From: Pleurotus ostreatus/Saccharomyces cerevisiae fusant
Taxonomy: Eukaryota; Opisthokonta
NCBI GenBank assembly: GCA_024196135.1
Contig: JAMQCK010001108.1
Location: forward strand, 1-11,955
Length of the DNA: 11,955 bases
Reading direction: 5' to 3'
Position 1 is the first letter of the stretch, and each line of letters begins with the position of its first letter. The notes under the pieces are model-generated. The model was given only the letters and a program-made list of their open reading frames with translations. It was not told the origin of the DNA and did not search any database. Below are positions 1-7,730 of this stretch, one piece after another. A program made the translations under genes and the position numbers.

Positions 1-81
1 AGTCTGTCGCTCGCGAAGGCCGCGGACCGCGCTATCGCCCGCGAAAAAATGTTCGCCATGGCTATGCCGGCTGCATGGTAG
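1..81 (+). CDS. possible 3' end of an unidentified rightward gene (partial)
   Basis: Frame 1 is open from the first base and ends at TAG (79-81), giving 26 residues. They form an alanine-rich, helix-compatible stretch (LAKAADRAIAREK near the start) and end in MPAAW. The composition looks like the C-terminus of a real protein, but the piece is too short to name a family. It could be chance: a 26-codon open frame is not rare in GC-rich DNA. No start codon or splice site supports it inside the window. What follows is AT-richer and has no long frame, which would suit a 3' UTR. I do not recognise the gene. Confidence 0.3.
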   Translation, partial: SLSLAKAADRAIAREKMFAMAMPAAW

Positions 82-1027
82 AGTGCCATCACCGACGCAT
101 CGGCCTATGTCCCCATTGCGCTCCGTTCATTCTCTATACATTCTGCTCTACATTTCCTCGTCCTCTCATGGCATTATCCGCATCGTCCACGCAACTTGTA
201 ACAACATAGTCATATAGCACACCTATCCCGGACTTTTCTTCAGCACGTCACCCATCCCCCACCTACAGGGGCCAGCAGATACCCAACCAGCTACATATAT
301 CCCACGCCTCTCAGCATTCGACGACGGTCGACGGTCAATACTTATTAATGCGCGAAGTGGTGACAATGTATTGGCTAGGTTTCTTCTCTTGCATATGCAC
401 TGCACCGAGATGAACTTGTAACTAACAAAGCACACGTATTTACTCGTCTTTATTCTCCGTCTCCTTTCACTCGTTCTCGTTATGTTTTCACGCACTCTTA
501 CGGCAATGTCATACAAAAGTCTTCTACTCTCCGTCGGCCGAGCCTGAGTCTGAGCGTGAGGTGAGTGTCCAAACAATAGCGCGGGCGAACAACTGGACTT
601 CGGTGTGGGTCCCCGAGTCATTCACCGAGCCAGCCCGTGACGTATGCACGACTTTTTATGCTGCGAGCACGACTGGCCGGCCACCTCACGCCCGTGGTAC
701 CTGGCCCACAGTGGGCTTGTGCTCGCCCGGAAGGTCTTCTGGTGTACGATGCGCACACGGTCAGCTGTGAACTGGCCGAGAGCGGGCGGCGGGCGGGCGT
801 GCAGCGGGCTCGGAAGTTCTGAGACCTGCCGGCCAGGCCCGCGCCGGCCAATCGTCGTCACGCGCTGACCAATTTAAACAAGGCCTGCCTTTTTCGGCGT
901 TTGCCCCCTTCGCGTTCCTTGGCTTTGTTGACGGACTTCGCACCGGAGGAGCGTCCGCCATTGTTCTCCGATCCCTCCGCTGTCGTCGTGGGTGGCGCGC
1001 CGCGGTCTATCGCTCGTCGGCTGTCTC
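82..1027. other. intergenic stretch without a supported gene
   Basis: No open frame here has an ATG start, splice signals and protein-like composition together. The first 450 bases are AT-richer and pyrimidine-rich. From about 600 on the DNA becomes strongly GC-rich. Two CCAAT pentamers lie at 848-852 and 869-873 on the plus strand, 21 bp apart, followed by an AT-rich TTTAAA at 873-878. This arrangement could belong to a promoter for a rightward transcript, such as the weak candidate beginning at 1028, but it is not proof of one. Confidence 0.4.
848..878 (+). promoter_or_regulatory. paired CCAAT boxes followed by an AT-rich element
   Basis: CCAAT occurs twice on the plus strand (848-852 and 869-873), and TTTAAA follows directly. 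CCAAT boxes bind the HAP/NF-Y complex in fungi. Their position about 150-180 bp upstream of the ATG at 1028 would suit a promoter. CCAAT is short and common, so the assignment is tentative and rests on the pair plus its place in an otherwise GC-rich stretch. Confidence 0.25.
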
Positions 1028-1468
1028 ATGGGCTCGTCGGAGGCCGCCAGCTGGGCTCGGGCTCGCCACCGGTTGCCAATTTTCGCGCCACTCATCAACA
1101 GCTTCCGCAGTGCCTGGCCGGCCTTCGAGCTGGAAGCAAAGTGACAGATGCGCTCATGCTCACGCTCATGCTCCTGTACTCATCGGCCCAGCACGAGCGC
1201 ACAAGCCGCTGTATGCCTACTATCTCCAGCGCGACTGCACTGCTGCCTTACTCAGCGCAGAGTTCTAGCGAGCCTTCGCTTGATAGAAGGCGGGCTCGAC
1301 GGTATCAACGCTCTCATGTGGCTCTCGCACAGCGATATTGCGTCGCCTCCTTCGCGGGGGCACCCACGAAAGTCGAACACTGGACTGAGTCACTGCTCGC
1401 TGCACCGTCTTCCTCTCCTTTCGCCCTCGTTGATATTTCCTTTTTTGAGGGCCTGGGAGGGCGCTTAG
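1028..1468 (+). CDS. weak candidate two-exon gene, hypothetical protein
   Basis: An ATG at 1028 opens a 113-nt exon (to 1140) starting MGSSEAASWARARHRLP. A GT at 1141 and an AG at 1191 bracket a 51-nt candidate intron containing CTCAC-type branch motifs. Splicing joins the frame in phase to an exon at 1192-1468 ending in TAG, for 129 residues in all. In favour are the intron size, the phase match and the paired CCAAT boxes upstream. Against are the GTGACA donor, which is only moderate, the serine/arginine/leucine-rich product typical of translated non-coding GC-rich DNA, and the lack of any recognised motif. It may be a lineage-specific small protein or chance. No function is proposed. Confidence 0.18.
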
Positions 1469-1494
1469 CGACGCTACGAAGCACTCAGTCCAGT
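1379..1494. repeat. 12-bp inverted repeat, arms 92 bp apart
   Basis: ACTGGACTGAGT at 1379-1390 is the exact reverse complement of ACTCAGTCCAGT at 1483-1494. The match does not extend beyond 12 bp on either side. No target-site duplication is apparent, and I see no transposase-like frame between the arms. It could be a chance palindrome, a stem in a transcript, or the decayed ends of a very small inverted-repeat element. Confidence 0.35.
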
Positions 1495-1640
1495 CACTGA
1501 TGGTGTATTGTGGCTGTGCAACTCGCCTATAAGGAGCTCGCCCTTCTATCCGATAATCAGCTATTGTCCTGGGGGAAGCGCGCGAAGCAGGCGCGCAATA
1601 GAGATCTGGGGAGCCGCGTGTCTCGCACCGTGCTGCCTGC

Positions 1641-1730
1641 CTTTGATGTCGCCCTCTTCGCCTTTGATGCTCCCCTCGCTCTTTGATGCACCCCTCTTCG
1701 CCTCTGATGTTCCCCTCGCGCCTTTGAAGG
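1641..1730. repeat. degenerate 19-21 bp tandem repeat (CTTTGATG...CCCCTC)
   Basis: Four units start at 1641, 1662, 1681 and 1702, and a partial fifth starts at 1722. Each begins with CTTTGATG or CTCTGATG and continues with a CCCTC-containing tail. Unit lengths are 21, 19, 21 and 20, so the array does not keep one reading frame. That argues against a protein repeat. It is best described as a short degenerate minisatellite. Just downstream, two 16-bp near copies (CACAGTCCGAAGCACT-like) lie within about 40 bp. Confidence 0.6.
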
Positions 1731-2200
1731 CCAAATCAATGACCTTCACAGTCCGAAGCACTGACCTCACGGTCCGAATCAGTATTGCGACCGCCGACGC
1801 GCGCCCGACGCCCCCTCGTGTTCGCGCCCTTGTGCGGCCGCCCACCTCTGCGCCTCGCGCTGGCCTATATTTTTATTGAGCCCTCCGCCCAAGGACACCA
1901 AATATCCATCATGGCGTGAGGGGGGGTTCATCATAGCGTGTCCAGGTCCGTCTGTACGTCTTGTCGCCCGCGATAATTTAGCCTCGAGGATGCAGATTTT
2001 TTTTCCTTGTCCATCGTCGGTACCGACGGACGCGTGATGGGCACGCACTAAAGAAGTTCAACTTGGGCGCCGTTCACGGAATAGTCCGCCCACCGAGGAC
2101 ACCTTCGCGCGGGCGAAGTTGTGTTCTGGCTTGCTGCGCCCGAAGTCATATGTTGGGCGAGTATGGAGCGCCAGGCTACTGGAGGAGCGGCTCTACTCAC

Positions 2201-2257
2201 TCGCGTCCTATACAAGTCCCACACGCGCAAGTTGGTGTCCTCCGATCCCGACGAGTA
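2201..2257 (-). pseudogene. possible remnant of a single WD40 repeat
   Basis: Read on the minus strand, this segment encodes a 19-residue stretch containing SGSEDTNLRVWDLYRTR. That closely fits the D-strand and terminal WD part of a WD40 repeat (the family pattern is roughly SGSxDxxxRVWD). A GTGAGT donor-like hexamer follows immediately on the same strand (2200-2195). No neighbouring WD repeats are visible in any frame, and upstream in the same frame lies a tandem repeat. It could be a decayed exon of a WD40 gene or a coincidence. The match is seen in sequence; descent from a gene is inference. Confidence 0.2.
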
Positions 2258-2261
2258 CGCG

Positions 2262-2303
2262 CAGATGCTTGTAGAACACAGGCAGATGCTTGTAGAATAC
2301 ACG
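2262..2303. repeat. 21-bp tandem duplication (CAGATGCTTGTAGAA...)
   Basis: Two adjacent 21-bp units, 2262-2282 and 2283-2303, share CAGATGCTTGTAGAA and differ at only a few positions. A third decayed copy begins CAGATG at 2304. The 21-bp period is a multiple of three, so in the plus strand it reads as repeated QMLVE-like residues. I see no supported gene around it. Confidence 0.6.
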
Positions 2304-2450
2304 CAGATGATCATCGCGCATCGAGATGCCTCAGTGATCATAGGTTGTGTTAGATACACGCAAAACAGATAGAGTAGCTTCTAACAGAATAGAACGAACT
2401 TGGAACAGAGTGAATGATCCTAGCACGTACCGGGTGACTCTTGTACATAC

Positions 2451-2566
2451 AGAACGAGTTCCGTGTCACCTATAGAACGAGTTCCCGAGCACCTATAGGA
2501 AGAGCTCCTGAGCACCTATGGAATGAGCTCCCTAGTACCTACTGAGTGAATGGCCCTAGCACGCAC
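2451..2566. repeat. 23-bp minisatellite, four to five degenerate copies
   Basis: Units of exactly 23 bp start at 2451, 2474, 2497 and 2520, with consensus close to AGAACGAGYTCCYGAGCACC plus TAT. A diverged 24-bp unit follows at 2543-2566. An outlying relative of the last unit (GAGTGAATGATCCTAGCACG) sits at 2408-2430, suggesting the array once extended further left. The period is not a multiple of three, so a coding repeat is unlikely. Confidence 0.7.
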
Positions 2567-2709
2567 GAACCGTTTGCGGCTCGATCATCTGCTGAAGGCA
2601 CTGCAGCTCTTCGTCTGAGGAGAAGCATAGGACCGATCGAGGGGGTCATATGGACGGTCGTTGTACTGCTTGTCATATACGGAGAGCCCTTGTGTCCGAG
2701 TAAGGGCGT

Positions 2710-2766
2710 GTGTACCCGAGTGAGGTGAGTGTTACCGAGGGAGGTGAGTGTTTCCGAGTGTGCTGG
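2710..2766. repeat. 19-bp tandem repeat, three copies
   Basis: Three 19-bp units (2710-2728, 2729-2747, 2748-2766) share the form GTGTNNCCGAGNGAGGTGA. The third is the most diverged. A related word (GTGTCCGAGTAAGGG) stands just before the first copy. It is a separate family from the 23-bp array about 150 bp upstream. Confidence 0.6.
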
Positions 2767-3271
2767 ATGTCATCAGGCCCTGACCTTGCCTTCGCATCCT
2801 AGCGAACATGTTATGGTATAGATCCCGAGGAGGGCGGCAATTGGCGGGTGTGGGCTTCCGGGGATGGGCGAGTCGACGCGGGATATGGAGAGCCATATGA
2901 TCGAAAAGACACCGAGGGTTCGTCGTAGGCGAGGACAGTCGTCGATGGCGGGACTAGGCGATGAGGAGGGTGATTAGCGACGACGGTGGCAGTTGACGAG
3001 CATGGTGATACCAGGCGACAGAGGTCGAGCCAGGCGATAACCGACGATGGTGGCACAAGCCCAAGATGGTGGCAGTGGATGAGGATTGTGGCGCATAGGT
3101 TTATCGAGAGGAAGCGCGACCTCATGTTTGAGGAAAGTCGCGTAGAGTACAACACGATAAATATGATTGGCTCGAATACATGAACGACACCTTATACAAG
3201 AAATTGTGTGCGCGACGCAGGCGAACTTCGATGCATCCCAGTGACAATAGTCTATGAAGCGGCCCTGCAGT

Positions 3272-5089
3272 CTATTGCTTTTGCTCGCGCTTGAGCTCTG
3301 TCTCCATGATCGCTTTGATCATTTGACTGCCCAGGACATTCGCCTCGTCGAATCTACCCTCGAAGAAGGCGCGAGTTTCTTCAAATCTCCGTCTATGCAA
3401 TCCGAGTCAGTCTAGTGAAGCCCCGAGCAAGAAGAGCAAAGCATAACACCGAGAAGTACAAGAAGGGCGCACGCACCTATAGATCTCAAAGCTACCGAAG
3501 CTCACACATTGACTCCAGCCGCGAGCGGCGATGATGAACTCGATGTCGTCGGGTCTGGCAGGACAAGTCAGCGTGAAGACCCGACGAAGACGGCGCCGAA
3601 TCCGAGGTACTCACCGATGCCACGTATCGTACAGCGCGCTGTGAATCGCCTGCTCCAGTAGGGCTTCATTGAGGAACAGATGCTCCGCAACACCCAAGAA
3701 CAGACGGAATATCGGCGTCGCAGCCAAAGCCAGATGGGTAAACGGCTGGATCCCGCAGTGCGCCCAACAGTCCACCATGGCGATGAGCGCTAGGTGTGAG
3801 TTGGGCTTGTAGCGCGGCGAGTCCGCTGACTCGGTCCCGGAGGCCTCGCTTGCAGGGGGCGGCGGTCGGAGGCTGAACTTGTCGAGCAGCGCTTGCGAGA
3901 GGAGAATTGGCCGATGCTTATCCGCGCCCTGCAGGCGCTCGCCGAAGACGACCTGCTGCGCCCAGCGCACGCGGGCGCGGAATGGCTCGGCGTCGCCGCC
4001 CGGAGCACCACCGGAGACCATCAACTTGAACAAATCGGACGCGGAGCGCGCGTACTGCTCGATCTGCGCGCGTGCGGCGGGATTGAGGATGGCGAGGCCG
4101 GCGTAGACGTGCCACAGGTTCGAATAGATGCGAAGGGTAATGTTGACTTTCGCGGTCTCGATACCGCCGACGTAGAGGCCTTGTTCCCAGGGGTAGGATT
4201 GGGAGGACTGCCAGGCGGTGCCCATGCTATGGAGAAGCAGGGAGGTGAGGTCTGCATGAGAATAAGCATACAGTGGAAGCGCACCTCAAGAAGGCGGCGT
4301 GGGTAACGGCTTGTGTGTTGGCGGTTACCGAGTCATGTTCTTCATAGGACAGATAGACGTAGCGCGAGCGAAGAGGTCGCAGGATATTCTCGACGAGCTT
4401 CAGCGCCTCGTCAGAGGCACGATGTTTAATCAGGACCTTGACATGCAAATAAGCTGCTGTAGGTTCGACGGAGATAGAGCGTACCAATGGTTGATCCGCA
4501 GGAGAGACGGTCGGGCCGTGTAGGGAATGGCACGAGACGATTTCGACGTCTGGCGGGAGGTGCTTCTCGAAGGCGGCCTTTTCTGGCGCCTTCACAGAGG
4601 TCTGTCCAGCTACAATAGCACCTAGCTTCGTGGCTGTACTGCTCGTCAGGTGCACATTCGCCAGCAATTTAGAACAGCTTCGACTTACATGGCCCGAACT
4701 TAGCGACGACAGAGTCAATAAACTCAGCTTCGACAGAGTATACGATGAAGTCCGATGAGCGAGCGACTCCATGACCATCAGGAAAGACCTTTATCGCAGG
4801 CACGTCTAGTCTTGCGGGAGCGCTGTGAACAAGGGAACGAGCTGATGGGCATATTCTGCTTACCGGCGTAAGCACTCTTCAGGCTTTCGTACTTTTCGGG
4901 AACGTCGCAAACATGAATTCTGCGATCAGTAAGTAAAGCGGGGATAACACCGAGTTGTGGGTCCAACCTCTTCCAACCGCCTTCGGACAGAAACTTGGCA
5001 TACATCTTGCCCATGGCTCCCATGCCGATGAGACCGATGATGGGCTGCTCCTCAGCAGGAGACTCCGGTGTGACATCCGCGCGAACCAT
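3272..5089 (-). CDS. TYR1: prephenate dehydrogenase (NADP+), tyrosine biosynthesis
   Basis: Fungal TYR1 oxidatively decarboxylates prephenate to 4-hydroxyphenylpyruvate, the step before transamination to tyrosine; it is expected to be cytosolic. Exons: 5089-4968, 4919-4864, 4805-4689, 4633-4485, 4436-4285, 4226-3615, 3554-3477, 3392-3272. All seven introns are GT-AG (48, 58, 55, 48, 58, 60, 84 nt) and every phase closes, giving 468 residues, near the yeast size. The Rossmann motif GMGAMG is at residues 22-27, the conserved HSLHGP at 134-139, TQAVTHAAFLSMGTAW at about 189-204 and YSNLWHVYAGLAILNP at about 233-248. I chose the ATG at 5089 because it is the first in frame, has A at -3 and lies just before the nucleotide-binding fold. 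Introns 1 and 4 (48 nt each) are stop-free multiples of three; they are called introns because removal restores conserved spacing (GGWK-RIHVCD and QPL-VLIKHRAS). Intron 1 has a weak GTTGGA donor. NAB2 starts head to head upstream. Confidence 0.93.
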
Positions 5090-5273
5090 CCTGGCTTGCT
5101 TCACGTCCCCGAAAACAGACAAAAGGTGAAGTCAGGACAAAAAAGGGAGAACAATGACTTGCGGGTCAAAGCGTATTTGGCTCCGCTTGGCACGCTCCAA
5201 ACTGGGAGCTTAGTCATCGGCATTGTACGTTCCGCTTTCTACCAGAACGTCCACTGCTTAGCGCTCGCTCACT
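5090..5273. promoter_or_regulatory. shared promoter between divergent TYR1 and NAB2
   Basis: Only 184 bp separate the start codons of TYR1 (minus, 5089) and NAB2 (plus, 5274), so both 5' UTRs and core promoters must fit here unless either gene has an unseen upstream non-coding exon. On the TYR1 side there is a pyrimidine-rich tract (read on the minus strand, about 5150-5110) ahead of the ATG. I see no TATA box or perfect CCAAT on either strand, which would suit TATA-less housekeeping-type initiation. Co-regulation is an inference. Confidence 0.6.
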
Positions 5274-7325
5274 ATGGCTTTCGGACTTGCTATTGGCACA
5301 GAGCGCGCTGCGGCCCTGCAGGTGGGCGAGGAAGGTCTTAGACAGGGAGAGAGTAGTACTGACAAGACTGCAGACGTCGATACAAAATGAGCTCACCAGA
5401 AGAGGTCTGAGCGCGGATGGTACGCCAGCTTTCCCCAGTGGATTTGGACTGGAAGGGCTCATTTCATGCGCAGACGCCGTCATGGCGGAGTACATCACCA
5501 TTATGATAATCAACAACAAGACCTCTGGTGCGTAGTTCAAGGTTTTGTTGTGCGACTGACATCTGACGTACCGTGGTGCAGCCCAAATCACGGCAGAGCT
5601 GAACGATTGTGAGTTGCTGTAGTCCCCCCTTCCCATGATACGCTTGCTGACAGTGCCTGCAGTGATTGGGCCCGAGTACGGTACGAAAGAGTGTACGCGT
5701 TTACGCGACGCGTCTTTGACTAACCCCCCTTAGAATCAAGCTTCACGGATTGGCTATTCGAAGAAGCAGCAAGGACAGCGCCTCAGGAGGCTCCTGCGCC
5801 TGCCCAAGCTGCTCCTGCAGCCGTTCCCGAGCAGCGTGTCGACGTTCGATCACAGCTTCCACCCGCCCCTGCTGGCCAGCGCGATGGCCGCGCTCCGCGC
5901 AATGGCGTCTATCAGCAAGCCCTATCCGCCGCCCTCCCCTCGTCATCTCAGAAGCGTACTGCCTCTGCCCGCTCCCCCTCCCCTGGCCACCCCAACAAGA
6001 TGCGTCGCATGGACCTGCCCACGGGCCCTCGTGCCATGCGCAGCAACGACAACGTCCCCAACGGCGCGCCGCCACACCATCGCAGCCTTCTTGAGCGCAT
6101 GGGCCCGCGCCAGGAGGGCTTCCCCAACCCCGAGATGCAGCAAGCCATGGCTGGCATGTCCCACGAGATGATGATGGCCGCTGCGAACGGTGGCTTCCCG
6201 CCCGGCATGGACATGATGAACATGGGTGCCAACCCGATGATGCTGCAGGAGATGATGATGAACCAGATGGCGCTTATGGCGCAGATGGCCTCGTCCATGG
6301 GTATCATCAACCCCGCTACTGGGCAGTTTGGTGGCAACCAGGGCTTTCCGCCAAATGGCGACATGGGCGGCTTCCAGGGTAACGGCAACTTCCAGCAGAA
6401 TGGCCGTGGGCGGGGTGGAATGAGGGGTCGGGGAGGTGGCAGGGGAGGCCGTGGTGGTCACAACAATGGCCCCAGAACGTCCGAGCCTCCTCAGACGAAC
6501 GGCGCGCCTCCAGCAGCGCCACCGGCTATCGCGGCCCCTCAGCCGAAGCCTGCTTCCGCTGCCCCAACTCCCGCTCCTTCCTCTGCGACTCCCCAACGAC
6601 CTGGCTTTGTTGCGCCTGAAAGGCCACAATCCCCGACGCTCTGCAAGTTCGGTATCAAGTGCACGAATGCGCTCTGCCGGTACTCGCATCCGTCGCCGGT
6701 CGCCACGCCCGAGAGTGGCGTTGTTCTGAGTAATGAGGCCTGCGAGAACGGAAAGAACTGCAAGGATCAGGACTGCACCAAGGCGCATGTTAGTCCTGCT
6801 GTTCTACGTCCTCAAGGTGCGCTACTTTCCCCAGTGCATGTTGAGCCTTTTCTTACGCCCTTTACAGCCGAGCAAAGCGCTCCTCATCACCAACACCAGC
6901 ACCACGCCCCGCCGACACCCAACCAGATTCCATGCAAGTTCGGCGTTGCCTGCACACGCCCCGGCTGCACCTTCTACCACCCCCGTCCTCCAGCGAGCAA
7001 CAATTTCACCCAGCAGTGTCGCTACGGCGCAGGCTGCACGCGCGCGACGTGCCCCTTCCAGCACCCCAAGGGCCGCGTCCTGCCGAACTCTTTCCACTAC
7101 GGCTTGGAGACCGCCGGCCCCACGGTCACGATCAAGAACCCGGAGACGGGGGCGACGATTCTGACCACGGGCGCGAGCCCGCACCGGAGCGTGACGTTCA
7201 ACAACGCGGCGGGCATGCAGGGGCAGCTCGAGCAGCGGATGAAGGAGCTGGAGGCGAAGAAGCAGGAGCTCAAGGAGCTGGAGGCCAAGAAGGAGGACGC
7301 GACTCCCGTGGCTGCGACGTCGTGA
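5274..7325 (+). CDS. NAB2: Nab2-type CCCH zinc-finger poly(A) RNA-binding protein
   Basis: Nab2/ZC3H14 proteins bind poly(A) tails in the nucleus, limit tail length and help mRNA export. Exons: 5274-5321, 5374-5527, 5582-5608, 5663-5680, 5734-6816, 6868-7325; introns are 52, 54, 54, 53 and 51 nt and phases close to 595 residues. The ATG has A at -3 and G at +4. Residues 1-95 form a Nab2 N-terminal-like helical domain ending near FTDWLFEEA. A KR-containing possible nuclear signal lies near 160-175, a methionine-rich tract at 216-271, an RGG region at 306-324 and an Ala/Pro linker at about 336-370. Four CX5CX4CX3H fingers are visible (386-401, 419-434, 466-481, 494-509), fewer than the seven of yeast Nab2. 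A Lys/Glu/Leu-rich coiled-coil segment occupies about 560-587. Exons 3 and 4 are only 27 and 18 nt. Intron 5 (6817-6867) is stop-free and a multiple of three, with a CTTAC branch; retention would add 17 residues between fingers 2 and 3. TYR1 diverges upstream; the next gene converges. Confidence 0.88.
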
Positions 7326-7730
7326 GTCGCGGCGTAGACGGTGTGGTGCCGTCACCAGTAGACAGTGGGTTCAGGCGGCGAACGCCTGAGCCTCATCACC
7401 ACCTTTTTTATGTATTGTTTCCCATCTGCTGTATCATCGAGCCTGAGGCTGCCCTGCATCATCTTCCATATCTTCATACATACATAGTACCTTGCTCGAC
7501 CGCACACAGTACTTGCTCCGCGTAGTGCAGATGACATACGGTACCGCCTTACATACGACCGGAAAAGAGGAGCGACGAATGCAATTGTGGACGGGCGGCC
7601 CTCAGACGAAGGGCTGCCGGTCATGGACTCCTCACTGCTGCCTGACGGTGTACGTTGATTCGAAGATATTCTTCGAGATGGCAAGAACGCCAACATGGTA
7701 TACAAGGTCGTATGTACATGGTACGTATAG
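7326..7730. other. convergent 3' region between NAB2 and the NFKBIL1-like gene
   Basis: These 405 bases separate two stop codons facing each other, so they must hold both 3' UTRs and terminators. A T-rich stretch around 7404-7420 and the CATACATACATAGTA segment around 7474-7490 are plausible 3'-end elements. There is no perfect AATAAA on the plus strand. Open frames here have no ATG-led, domain-bearing product. No gene is seen. Confidence 0.5.

Larger units (their letters stand above)
1469..3271. other. gene-poor, minisatellite-rich spacer
   Basis: No confident gene is present. The stretch holds several separate families of short degenerate tandem repeats (1641-1730, 2262-2303, 2451-2566, 2710-2766). 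From about 2930 to 3090 there is a purine-rich segment with repeated GATGGTGGCA-like and AGGCGAT-like words. Open frames on both strands lack ATG starts, recognisable domains or consistent splice signals. The end of TYR1 at 3272 marks the right boundary. Confidence 0.5.

Noticed and set aside
223..621. Minus-strand open frame of about 132 codons
   Set aside because: No family resemblance, no splice signals, and composition rich in Arg/Ser typical of a chance frame.
901..1500. Long plus-strand open frame of about 199 codons
   Set aside because: It begins at TTG rather than ATG and its translation is Ser/Arg/Leu-rich with no recognisable motif, as expected of GC-rich non-coding DNA.
1508..1879. 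Plus-strand open frame over the 1641-1730 repeat
   Set aside because: Starts at TTG, and the repeat units have uneven lengths (19-21 bp), so the repeated peptide would not be maintained by selection.
2811..3155. Minus-strand open frame of about 114 codons
   Set aside because: It overlaps the low-complexity GATGGTGGC-rich segment, lacks any domain and has no supporting splice or promoter context.
4227..4778. Treating pieces of TYR1 as two separate genes (upstream 183-codon frame and downstream 204-codon frame)
   Set aside because: They are exons of one protein: splicing the 58-nt intron 4227-4284 gives the conserved AAFLSMGTAW junction exactly in phase.
5090..5122. Upstream extension of TYR1 by 11 codons starting at TTG
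   Set aside because: There is no ATG in this stretch. The ATG at 5089 has A at -3 and sits at the expected distance from the nucleotide-binding motif.
5943..6788. Minus-strand open frame of 281 codons opposite NAB2
   Set aside because: It is the antisense shadow of the GC-rich NAB2 exon 5. Its His/Arg/Ala-rich translation mirrors the sense low-complexity codons.
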